Source: Stromatinia cepivora (Eukaryota > Ascomycota > Leotiomycetes > Helotiales > Sclerotiniaceae). From it: a stretch of 64,000 nucleotides of DNA. The notes under the pieces were generated by a model. That model had not been told where the DNA came from, ran no database searches, and saw only the letters and a program-made list of their open reading frames with translations. Shown piece after piece: positions 48,201 through 61,512 of the stretch; position 1 is the stretch's first letter; every line of letters begins with the position of its first letter. A program made the translations under genes and the position numbers. The DNA is taken from assembly GCA_014898415.1 (NCBI GenBank), contig RCTD01000014.1:496001-560000 (forward strand), given 5' to 3'.

Positions 48201-50410
48201 AAATCAATTAAAAAACAAAATGTTTGATTCATATTTGAAAAAAGCTTAATGATATTATCGATATTCAAATAGTATTTCGGATTCTGAATCGATTTCGGTC
48301 AATACTCGATCGAATTTTTCTCGAACTTTTGTATTCTTGAATTCAATTAAAGCAATCAATACTCTTTCTTTCATATATCATTCGTTTCATCAAGAATCTA
48401 TTATATTATCGAATTCTTTTAGAATAATAATAAAAAATTCAATTTGTTTATCTCTTTTGTATTCTAATTGGAATTTATCAGATTTGAATATATATAGATT
48501 GAGGATTTTGAGCAATATATAAAGGAAGTATTTATAGATCTATAATAATGATATAATTGATTAGGAAGAAAATAAATTAAATTTGAAAAAAATCAAGGCT
48601 TCTTTCTTTTCAACAAGAATTTGTATTATATTTATATTTGAAGGTTTTTATTGTATATCACCAACTACAATTGATCTGTTCAATTATGAATCTCTTCGAT
48701 TCCAATATTCCTTGAATTGATTATTTTATCGATCAGTATCTTATTGGGCTAATCAATCGATCTTCTATTTATAAAGAAATGATTAAATAATAAGGAGATT
48801 ATTCGAATAGGAGATAATACAAGATCTCTTTTTAAATCATTCGAAATATCGATTGAAGTAATCGAGCTTCACTCGAATCTCTAATAACCAAAGTCTATCT
48901 AAAATAATATTATAACTCTCTAATTCAATAATAAAGAAAAGAACAAAAGATTATTCACAATTATCGATCGTTAAATTAAGGAATATAAAATAGATAATAA
49001 TATAGTCTTATATACTATTATATCTTTTAACTTCAATTAAAGTTTCAAATAATATAATTCTTGATTTAAATATAGGAAATAAACAAGTAAAAAATATAAT
49101 ATTAATAAAAACGAATTTATTTACTTCAAAATCAATAAATGCTCTTGATTGATAAATATAACCATTTTTCGAAAGGTTACAAAAAAGGATGAATGCTTTT
49201 TCTCTTATAAACTTAATTAAATCAAGAAATCTTATATCCCATATAATATTTAGAATAGAAACAGAATCTAAGCATTTGGTTTTAAATACTTTTCTTCTTT
49301 TAAGTAAGTATTCTGTATATTTTCAATTATAGCTTTTAAATTGAAGTCTTCTTCGGCATTCCGGTATTCTTTGAATTCTTCTGTTTCTTTTTGTATTGTT
49401 TCGATCTCATTAAGGTTATTGATACAAAGCGTTGATATACGTATTACTTCAGAAAAGGGAGAGGGCAACAAATGTTTGAAATTCGAATAATTATTAGATG
49501 TAATAGGGCCGGTGTATCAGAGAAGAGTATTCCAGAATGGAAATAGTTTCAGAAATATAAAGATTCCAAAATTGGAATTGTTAAAGCTCCAAGAAAATTA
49601 CAAGGAATTTATAATAACTATTGATTTGTAAATAATTATAAAGATTTCTCGATCAATACAATATCGATTTCGTTTTTATAATAAAACTTTGTTTTGATTT
49701 ATTTTAATAAATATATTTGCAAATTCTTTTGTAATCTTACAATCCTTAATAGATATTATTATCATTTGTAAAAGAAAATCGGAAATCTTCTATTCAAGAT
49801 CCCTGAATAGAATTTTATTATCAGTAATCTTTATTTGAATAACAAATAATCTGAATTTCCTATACCATTCTAGAAAATTGTTATATCGAATTATATTAAA
49901 TATAATCTATATCTTATATTGAAAACGAGCATTATCGATTTCGGCCGGGTTCCGATAAATCGCTACAAATTATTTGATCAATTCGAATATCATAAATCGG
50001 AACACTTGTATATAAAAAGTATGATAATATATTTGTATTTCCGATTCGGTTTGATCGATTATATATACACAATATTACATTTTACTTTTAAGTAATATAG
50101 TATATAATTCGAATTGTTTTATGATCAATAATTACTATAAACTAATTTTAGATTCAATATCATTATTAAATTTAATAATAAGATTTATAGATTTTGATAT
50201 ATATGTATTTTATTGCGAATTATGATTGATACGGGAATACAATCTTGATCGGTTAGATTGGTTTCTTGAATAAGGGAACCCCTGATTATTAAATAAATTG
50301 TCATTTTCTGAAAGGGAAAGAGAATTATTGGAGGATCTCAAATGATCAAATCATTTAATCAAAATTTTCTTCCTTTAACTTCGAGATCTTTGAGTTTGCT
50401 TAAATAAAGA
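45290..50410 (-). pseudogene. Degraded gag-pol of copy C
   Basis: Order on the minus strand: gag-like (about 50,410-49,170, including an open 67-codon piece at 49,471-49,268), protease remnant near 49,140, reverse transcriptase from 48,158, RNase H-like, then integrase to about 45,290. The RT piece 48,158-47,877 is the best preserved in the island, 93 open codons with FVKKPNNSLRFCIDFRLLN and SLIDETLSRLSDIKIFIKLD. The catalytic motif near 47,690 reads YLDNILIYS. Other parts are broken by stops. Confidence 0.85.
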
Positions 50411-50990
50411 TCTTTGAGTTTCGATTAAAGGAATAAAGGAAATTCCAAATACTGCTATTAATCTGAATACCTATATAAACATCATTTGGAGTTCAAAAGG
50501 AAATTGCATTGTTACAGAATTTATCGTTACTATAGTTTTCAATTATCGATTCTTTTTTTTCAAATTTATAATTATTATATAAAGATTTTGTAATTGTAAT
50601 AATAATTCGAAAAAAGTAATTGAATTATTAGAAATATTAGTTTTATATATTGGAATCTTTTCTTTATCAATCTTTTTTCTTCCAATAATAATATTATCCA
50701 ATCCTGTATTTATATTTTCTTTGAAGGGTTGTTGAAATAATTAAGGAGAAGGAAAGGGTTCCTCAGAATATGCTTTCGAAGATTCGGAGCATACAAAAAA
50801 AGAAATTCGTTGTATTATGAAAATGATGGTATATTTCTAAAAGGGTTTATCTTCGTCGATTAAATCGGAATAGATCTTTTTCCTCTAAATATAACATTTA
50901 TAAAAGTTTATTTAAAAAAGTATTATTAAAATGAAATATTATTTGAAAGGCTATTAGATAATCAGATACTTATAAATAAATTGTAGATAA

Positions 50991-51272
50991 TATAATGCAT
51001 AAGAACCGTAATAAAGCTAAATAAATAAAATCAATTATATTCCTTAGAATTTATAATTAAAGAATTATAATTCGTAAGAAACGATTAGATATATATATAC
51101 AAATATCTATTTGTGGGTTGCAGGATTATATATATATATTATTAGGGTTACCATTTTACTATATTAAATCGTATGATTTGTAATGTATATGTACGGATGA
51201 TCAGCTCATAAATTGATATGGGAGATAAGAGGTATCACGTGGTTAGCCTCCTGTGGTTCACGATTCGTGACA
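50991..51272 (-). repeat. 5' LTR of copy C
   Basis: 282 bp; the right edge reads CACGATTCGTGACA, followed by the CTTAT duplication. Confidence 0.92.
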
Positions 51273-51277
51273 CTTAT

Positions 51278-51357
51278 ATAGATGAAAACTCTTCAAACTA
51301 GCATACAATTCGGTCCGCTTTCAGTTAGCCCTAGTTTCGTAGTTGAGGTTCGTAACA
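51278..51357 (+). repeat. F-family LTR, right copy, right piece
   Basis: Continuation of the LTR begun at 44,120; ends GAGGTTCGTAACA. Matches 40,470-40,549 of the solo copy almost base for base. Confidence 0.85.
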
Positions 51358-51885
51358 ATATTTTCAATAAAAGTATTAAAGATTATATATTTGAAGATAA
51401 TAAAATTTATAATTTGAAAATAATAATTTGGAGATTATAATGAAATAAATAATTATAAAATTATAATAATAATAATATAAAGTTATATAAAAATATTATA
51501 TTATATATAATTAATAATATTGAATAATATTCGAATTCGGTTTTTTAATTTTTAATATTGAAAGTATAATTTTCTTATATATTTTTTTTCGAATTCTTTT
51601 ATATATCAATATCTTATTCTTATTTATCAATTTAAATAAAAATTCATTATTCTAATTATTTTGATTAATATTATAAAGATTCTTTATTTAAATATCTTTG
51701 AATATCTTTGATATTTAAATTAAATTAGAGTTACTTTATTTAAATACTTTTATATCAATGATTTCGATTGTAATATAAATAATATTATATAATTATAATA
51801 CAAATAATATTATATAATTGTAGGATAAATAATATTATATAATCATAGTATAAATCATATAATTATAATATTAATAATATTATAT
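51358..51885. other. AT-rich degenerate sequence
   Basis: No gene. A degenerate AT repeat (AATAATATTATATAATTATA type, three or more copies) lies at 51,770-51,885. Confidence 0.5.
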
Positions 51886-52095
51886 TGTAAGAAAGTTGGG
51901 ATATCAAGGCCTAATATGTAGCTAGTTCGTAGTCATATGGTTATATGATTCTTTGTAATTAGATATAAGAGAGGGCTCTGCTTCTTTTTTCTTGAAAGAA
52001 ATTAATCGTTTTTTTATTAATCTTTTTGTATTCTATTTGTGTATAATTCAAATCATTGTTTAAATCTATTAGTTTTATTATTTGAAGTTTCTACA
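51886..52095. mobile_element. Possible solo LTR (TGTAAG...CTACA)
   Basis: A 210-bp stretch richer in G and C than its surroundings. Its termini TGTAAGAAAG and CTTC-like...TCTACA could be LTR ends, and an AGATATAAGAGAGGGCTC promoter-like core is present. The adjacent five bases (TATAT and ATGTA) do not form a clear duplication, so the limits are tentative. Confidence 0.45.
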
Positions 52096-52376
52096 ATGTA
52101 ATTTGATCAGTTCCAATTCCCATTTCCCTTTGCAGTGTGCTATCGGGATGTACGTATCTCGACCTACCTCTTTCACAATATAAATTCGAATATAATATTT
52201 AAAGATTTATAATAATTTATGAATTTTGTATTAAAGAATATAAAGGAAATATAAAATTTCTTTAAATTTATTGAAATATTATTATTTTATTATAAAGAAA
52301 TATTTTTCTGAAAAATAATAATTCCTTTTTTTAATTAATATTTTTAAGTTTTTAAAATGATATTTATTAAAATATA

Positions 52377-52558
52377 ATAAAAAGAATAAAAGAATAAAAG
52401 AATAAAAGAATAAGAGAATAAAAGAATAAAAGAATAAAAGAATAAAAGAATAAAAGAATAAAAGAATAAAAGAATAAAAGAATAAAAGAATAAAAGAATA
52501 AAGAATAAAAGAATAAAAGAATAAAAGAATAAAAGAATAAAAGAATAAAGAATAAAAA
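52377..52558. repeat. 8-bp minisatellite (GAATAAAA)n
   Basis: About 22 copies of an eight-base unit, with a GAATAAGA variant and two seven-base variants. The minus strand is open through it (FFYSFILL type) only because the repeat lacks stops. Confidence 0.92.
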
Positions 52559-53984
52559 ACTTTAATTATTATATAAATTTTTTGATAATTGAAATTAAAA
52601 ATAAAAATAATAGAAATAATTATAAAATAATTTTTGAAAAAGTTTAAAATATTATTGATTATATATAATAAAAAATTTAATTTCAAAATTATTATATTTT
52701 AATATTAATTTAATATAAAATAAAAAATTAAATATTTAAAAAGAAATACAAAAGATTTATTTATTTTATTAAAATAAATAATTTTTGATATAAATAAATA
52801 TTTTAATTAATTTATTTTTATTATTTTATTAATATTATTAAAGATTATAAATTTATAATAATTTTTGAAATAATGATATTTTAATAAAAGGTAATTTACT
52901 TTTCAAAAAATCTTATATTTAATAATAATAATAATAATAATAATTATATTCATATTCAAATCCAGAGATTATAAAATCTATATAAAATCTACTCTATATT
53001 TTATTATAGAATTTGATATATAGATCACTTTTTCGAAAAAAGGAATTCCGAATAATTTTAAATTTTGTAATTATTAAATTAAAAAGCTTCAAATTATGAA
53101 TATTTGATAGATTGTATAATATAAGTTGCGATATAAGTTCTGAAGGGTGTGAAAAATAACAACGGGTTCGCTGAAGGCTCACTTGTATAATGAATGAATA
53201 TATAAAGGTCTTATATATATAATATTATATAATTAGGCCTTTAAATTATAAAGTGATTAAAGAGAGTTTTTATTATATTTAAAAATAATATATTTCATAT
53301 ATCATTTATAATACTTTTAACCTTTAATTCATTTCTCTTCAATTTCATGTTCCTGTATAGACCTTATGTACTTTCTAGACCAATAAGAATCGAGTTATAA
53401 AAGGTGTTTTAAAGTATATATATTAAGAATATAGCTCAACTCATTCAAAGTAACAAACACTACGAAAGAAAAGATTTAACACCACATGTACATTATCTCT
53501 GATCAGAAACTTGAAAAAAAATCTCAATTCGTATTTGATATTTACTTACACAGACAAGAACCTCAAAATTCACTCATTTCCTATGTGTGATTAAAAAAAA
53601 CGCCTTTGATACATCCCTCAATCCATCCCCCAATCCATCCCATCCCAATGATCATTCCGCCCTATCTCTCATCGTATCCATTCTTTTTACTCCTACATTT
53701 CCCCGCTACCAAACCTATGACCAAAAAAAAAACATGTAAATGCAAAAGAAGAAAATACCAGATGCTTGAGAACAAAAATGTAGATGAAAAGAGGTCGTTC
53801 CAATCATACCCAAAGCATGACAGTCGTACCAGAAAAAGATCTTATGCTGGAAAGTAGAAAAAAATACAAGAAACGAAATCTGTTTAGGCTTTTCAAACCC
53901 ATTATTGACAAGTATAGACTTATAATTCGGCTGAAAACCCTAAGAACCCAAACCCAGTGATTTTGTGTTGAAACCATTATTCAG
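52559..53984. other. AT-rich right edge of the island and ASE1 3' flank
   Basis: AT-only sequence to about 53,330, with an (AAT)n microsatellite at 52,920-52,943, then a gradual return to normal composition. An 83-codon plus-strand frame at 53,606-53,857 is Pro/Ser/Ile-rich, then basic; I consider it non-coding. No gene recognised. Confidence 0.45.
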
Positions 53985-56431
53985 TTAAAAGGCATCTTCA
54001 TCTGTCCAGTTAGCTTCACTTCCAGATACAATCCGAGTGCACAATCGATCATTACTAAGAACTTGCCCAGCAGGTCCTTTATAAAGTGGATAGCCCTTTT
54101 TCTTCATCATGCTGCTGTTGACAGTAGCACTACCGCGGAATTGAGGAGGTTCATCTTCTGGAGTGTATCGATTCGCTCGGGCAGCTCGAAGTTTTGCAAA
54201 ATAATCTTCATTTGAGTCTTCTTCCGGCTCAGTCTCAGAAACATCTCCATAAGTTTCCCAGTTCTCAGAGCCAGAGGCAGTGTTTGCAGAGCTGGATGTG
54301 GTAGAAAGTTGACGACTGCTAGCAGGTGGTGCAGCTCCATAAGTTAATGATTGACCGAAGTTTGATCGCATTGATGATCTTAAATCCTGATATGATTGAG
54401 GTCTTTCTTTAGCTTTTGGTGGTGGATGTTCAAATACGTCTTCTGGAGAAATTGGTCTAACGCTACTGCTTGAAGAAGCAAAGCTCTCATTGCGGTGATA
54501 ATATGTTTGGGTGGGAGGTGCTGATGGGGGTGGTTCAAATAGTTCACGCATCTTTGGAGGTGGAGCTCTTGATGGTGGTGGACCCATTTTACCTCGAATT
54601 GTGCTAGTCGCCTGTCTTGATTCAGGTCGCATAGATTCAGTCCGTCGATTGCGTTCTGGAGAGTTGGGAAGGTTAAGACTTGACAAAGGTATACGATATG
54701 GGAGCCTAGAAGGTGATCTCGTACCACTTGCTGCAGACACTGAAGCGGAAGATTGATGTCTCTTCAATGTTCCTCCTGCAGTTGGCGTTCTAGCACCAGC
54801 TCTACTTGGTGGACCAGGCCTTGGCGCGCTGTTAGAACGACCTAGCGTTCCAGCCTTAGTAATGGTTTTTGGAGGGGGCTTCATGGAATTTGGAGGCGGT
54901 CCAGCTGGTGTCTTCGAACGTGGACCTGGAGCAGGTTTGGCCTCAGAAGATTCCAGTTCATCAAGGTATCTTTCACCATGAACCATGAAGGGGCGTCCAT
55001 ATTCATCCTCCCAATCCTCCAGAACTTTTCTCAATTTTGCTGCAATCTTTGGTAAGTCTTTAGCAATTCTCTTTCTCATCTTTTCCTCTCTCAATAAGCG
55101 AGTTGGATCACGCTTTTCACCCTTTTGACCGCGCATCATTAGACGACTAGCATCTTGTGATGATGCCTGAAGATCATCTCTGTCTTTGACGAGTGATCGA
55201 TGTTCCTCGATGAGAGCTAATGTAGGAGCGCGTTGCTCTTTGAGAGCTTCGAGACGTCCGATTTCCTGTTCATGGGCCTCCAAGAGAGCATCACTGTATA
55301 CATCCGAAAACGCAGGCGTGAACTCGAGCATCTCTTCCTCAGAAAAGTATAGTCCATCCCATAGCTCTTGTAATTTATATCGGGCATCCTCGACAAATAA
55401 ATGTAGATTTTGTCTCTTGAGATCATTTAACCTTGACAATTCATCTTCGAACTCGTTAATTTGTCGCATGCCAAATCCTCGGTTGCCATTCAAGAATCGT
55501 TTCCTCTCGGGCTCTTCGACACCCAGCTTTACCCATAAAGCTTCCACTGTAGTACGAAGATCTCTCAGGCGCTTCTCTCGACTCTTCTTCTCATCCACCA
55601 ATTTGCTTTGCTTCATGCGCAATCTGGAAATATCATCTTCGTGCAGACCAAGCTGCTCTGGCGCATCTCGATAGTATTTAACAATTGCGCTGTCGGTTTG
55701 AGCTGTGGGGGTGCCGAGTTCAGCCCATAATTGAATAATGTTTTCGGCGGTAGCCTTCACTAATGCGACACGGCGGGTATATTCCTCGTAGACGCGGGTA
55801 AATTCATCATCGAGATCGGTGACATAGTTATTGGAAAGGTCGAATGTGGGAGGAACACTCGCGTTTGGAGATGTAGGCGGAAGTTCGATTTTAATGAAAG
55901 ATGGCTCTAAATGCGATGAATATGACTCGAGAGCTTGGACAAGTTCTACATCATGTTAGCACAATCCATTGTCAGTCCCAAGAATGTAGAGCTTACTCTT
56001 GACTTGTTCAAATCTCTCCCTATGTATCTTTGATATACGTAGGTGTTTTTCTTTTAAAACTTGTAAACATTGCATCAATGGATATGTAATTTTGAGATCG
56101 TCGTCTTCGGATTCGTATTCATGGTGATCTTTGTTATCATCAAGGGAAGTTTCCATCTGCTTAATTGTTGTAATAATTCGGCGTGCTTCCTCTGACAAAT
56201 CATTCTTCTCGTTCGCGACTAATTGCACTTGGTTGTGTAAGGTCTCGGAGAGCGCAGCGAATAACTAGAAATGTTAGGTTTCACTACTTCTTCTTCTATA
56301 GCCAAGTAAACACTACATACCTCTGCCTCTCGAGACTCTCGCTCTCTTGATGGAACGCCAATCTCATCGAACAAGCCATGAAGTTCATCTATGATCGTCG
56401 AGACCTGCGACGATAGGTAGCTAGTATCCAT
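53985..56431 (-). CDS. ASE1: Microtubule cross-linker Ase1/MAP65/PRC1
   Basis: Three exons, 56431-56321, 56264-55997 and 55945-53985, give 779 residues in frame. Introns are 56 and 51 nt (donors GTATGT and GTAAGC). Ase1 dimers cross-link antiparallel microtubules at the spindle midzone and help cytokinesis (family knowledge). The N-terminal three quarters is helical, coiled-coil and spectrin-like, with family-like stretches: QVSTIIDELHGLFDEIGVP at the start, ENIIQLWAELGTP, KLVDEKKSREKRL, LQELWDGLYFSEEE and LPKIAAKLRKVLEDWEDEYG, then FMVHGERYLDEL. The tail after about residue 460 is basic, Pro/Ser-rich and disordered, with several SP/TP sites of the kind Cdk1 uses in this family. The gene is divergent from CSN5 and its 3' end faces the AT-rich island. 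Confidence 0.93.
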
Positions 56432-57361
56432 TGTGAATGCAAGGCCACTTCTGCTAAGGTTAATGGGCGGGGAGGGACTTGAATTAAAAGAGATGGCGGG
56501 TAGCCCCTAATTTGAAGAAAGGAGAAGTTCAATGTAATGTTAAAATGGATGACTGAGAATTGTGGACTGTGGAGAAGTTCTGTTTCGCAGAAGTGGAGGA
56601 AGGAATTGAAGGTGGAGAATCGGAATTTCGAAACAATTGAACAATGCTCAATTGCTCAATTGATCAATGATCTCAATTCTTTGCCGCGACACTGAAACCA
56701 ACCACCATTCGAAAAAAATTGAAATTCTAATCAACAAATTAAATGTCTGCTTCTGCTTTGTGCGTGTACACTTTTTATGCTGTATGCATTGAATGAAAGT
56801 TGAGTGGGTTCTAAGATCGATCTGAGGTCGTAGAAGAGAGAAAGTTGGGTTATGAAGGTCCACTTAGAATGAAAGATCGAGAAATGATTCGCATGGGAGA
56901 ATTGAGATCGTTTTGAGGAACACTAACTGGGTATTTACACATAAAGTTTGAGGCTGGATAATCGTTGCTAGAGGGACGTCCCGAGATATTGTTTCATTAA
57001 AAAAAACATTAAATTGCCTAAATAGGCATTTTATTGGTCAGGATTAATGGGATAATATTAGATAAGCAAGGATTTGCTCCTTAGCGTAGAAGTTAGTAGA
57101 CCCCGCAAAGAAGCCGTGTTCAATTGTGGTTCAATCAAGGAAGTTAACCAGGCTTTTTATTCTTAGAAGCTTCACAAGGCTGTTATCCACTAGAACACAA
57201 ATGACAGTGTCTCTTTATACAATCAAAGCTTCTCAGCCACCATTACACATCATACCAAGACAATAGCTCAGTTTCACACAGCTGCTAATAATTTTTTGAT
57301 TTATCATAATCATACGAATCTAACAAAAGAACTGCTTTTGATTGAAACTTATCCATTAACC
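56432..57361. promoter_or_regulatory. Divergent ASE1/CSN5 promoter region
   Basis: 0.93 kb between two divergent start codons, so promoters of both genes lie here. No further gene, RNA gene or strong motif was recognised. Confidence 0.5.
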
Positions 57362-58502
57362 ATGGATACTGCTTTCAAGACTTGGGGTAAGTAAAACTCC
57401 AACCTTGGATCTCTTTCCCCCCACCTCCCTTGCTACTGCCCCCCCCCCCCAACACTCCCTGCTAACCACCTTATCATTAACAGAGCTTGACAACAATGTC
57501 CAACTCGTGGATCCCAACCGCGATGCCCTCTACACCTATGACCCCGAAGAACAAAAAGCCATACAGGATGCCAAACCATGGAAAACCGATCCTCACCACT
57601 TCAAAAATGTCCGAATATCCGCCGTTGCCCTTTTGAAAATGGTTATGCATGCCCGCTCTGGAGGTTCTATCGAAGTCATGGGTTTAATGCAGGGAAAGAT
57701 TGCGGGCGATACTATTATCGTCACAGATGCATTCCGCCTACCTGTCGAAGGAACGGAAACTAGAGTAAATGCCCAAGACGAAGCAAATGAATATATGGTT
57801 GGGTATCTGCAACACTGTAGAGATCAGGGCAAGCTGGAGAATGCTGTAGGCTGGTATCATAGTCACCCAGGCTACGGATGTTGGTTGAGTGGCATTGATG
57901 TTGGGACGCAAGCTACGCAACAGATGTTTTCGGACCCTTTCCTTGCTGTGGTTATTGATCCTGATCGCACTATCTCTGCTGGAAAAGTCGAGATCGGAGC
58001 ATTCAGAACTTATCCTGAAAATTACAAGCCTGCGGATGCAGGATCTGGAGATGGATATCAAACGATTCCGCTTGCAAAGATTGAGGATTTTGGTGCACAC
58101 AGCAGCAGATATTACTCTTTGGAGGTCTCACATTTCAAGAGTTCATTAGACACGCATCTTTTGGAGTTATTATGGAACAAGTATTGGGTTCAGACATTGA
58201 GTCAAAGTCCTCTATTCACCAATCGCGAATACAGCAGCAAACAGATGCTCGACTTGAGCTCCAAGATTCGACAAGCTAGTTCTGGTATTATCCGTGGTGG
58301 GAGAACACCCGCTGGATCATCGTTAAGTAAAGGGATGGATCAACAACTAATGAAGGTAGTCAAGGATAGTAGCAAGATTGCCGGTGAAGAGATGACGGGG
58401 TTGAAGGCTGGCGAAGTTAAGGCACAGCTGTTCAATGGTTTAGGCGAGGCACCGAAGATCACAGCTGCTCCACTTGCTCCAGCGGTGACGGCTGCAGAAT
58501 GA
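57362..58502 (+). CDS. CSN5: COP9 signalosome subunit 5, JAMM deneddylase
   Basis: Two exons, 57362-57386 and 57484-58502, give 347 residues starting [13 protein letters not shown]. The first exon is only 25 nt; the 97-nt intron has a GTAAGT donor and contains a poly-C run. CSN5 is the catalytic zinc metalloprotease of the COP9 signalosome and removes Nedd8/Rub1 from cullins. The MPN+ (JAMM) site is complete: Glu72 in SIEVMG, and [17 protein letters not shown] with His134, His136, Ser144 and Asp147. The C-terminal half (from about 220) is the helical subunit-interaction region, including [20 protein letters not shown]. An ATG inside the intron in the same frame as exon 2 could mislead automated start calls. 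The 3' end is convergent with MSE1, 281 bp apart, with nothing else in the gap. Confidence 0.96.
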
Positions 58503-58783
58503 TGCTTCTTAACAGATAAGCAATATTTGGTAGCGAACATTGCTCGGCGTATGGGTTTGTGATGCGTTTTGAGGTCTAAAATACAAGGAGGCCACAGTAG
58601 TTTAGAGTGGAGAGGAATGAAGTTATGATACAATTCATCAATATGATACATCTTATTTTTTCCATCCCAGTCTGACTACGGAAATTTATCATCTCGTGAC
58701 CATAACTATCCTCAATCTGTTCCTCGTTTCAACTAACCTACCAGGGATCCGATAGATTACCATGCATCAACAAACCACACTCA

Positions 58784-61512
<2,729 letters not shown>

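Larger units (their letters stand above)
44230..51272 (-). mobile_element. Ty3/gypsy retrotransposon copy C, complete with LTRs and target duplication
   Basis: 7,043 bp on the minus strand. LTRs at 44,230-44,511 (3' LTR) and 50,991-51,272 (5' LTR), 282 bp each. The flanks are an exact 5-bp duplication CTTAT (44,225-44,229 and 51,273-51,277). The inserted site is the F LTR. The 5' LTR keeps the well-preserved TGTCACGAATCGTGAACCAC end. Same family as A and B. Confidence 0.95.
27242..51357 (+). mobile_element. Short LTR element F, outer host of the nest (inferred)
   Basis: Two same-orientation LTRs of one family, beginning TGTGAGAAT or TATGAGAAT and ending CGTAATA or CGTAACA, stand at 27,242-27,426 and at 44,120-44,229 joined to 51,278-51,357. 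Between them, after removing element B, lies about 1.8 kb of internal DNA (27,427-27,822 plus 42,679-44,119). A purine-rich AGGGTGAATGAAAAGAA precedes the right LTR as a possible polypurine tract. No gag-pol is seen, so this would be a non-autonomous (TRIM/LARD-like) element. Weakness: the flanks GCAAT (27,237-27,241) and ATATT (51,358-51,362) do not match as a target duplication. Confidence 0.55.

Noticed and set aside
27237..51362. Target duplication of element F
   Set aside because: GCAAT and ATATT differ at three of five bases; two could be RIP transitions but one is a transversion, so I do not claim it.
52282..52686. 134-codon minus-strand frame rich in FYSFILL repeats, membrane-like
   Set aside because: It is only translation of the GAATAAAA minisatellite and flanking AT-only DNA; there is no promoter or family.
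53606..53857. 83-codon plus-strand frame
   Set aside because: Pro/His-rich start from an ATCC-type repeat, then a lysine run; poor context and no family resemblance.
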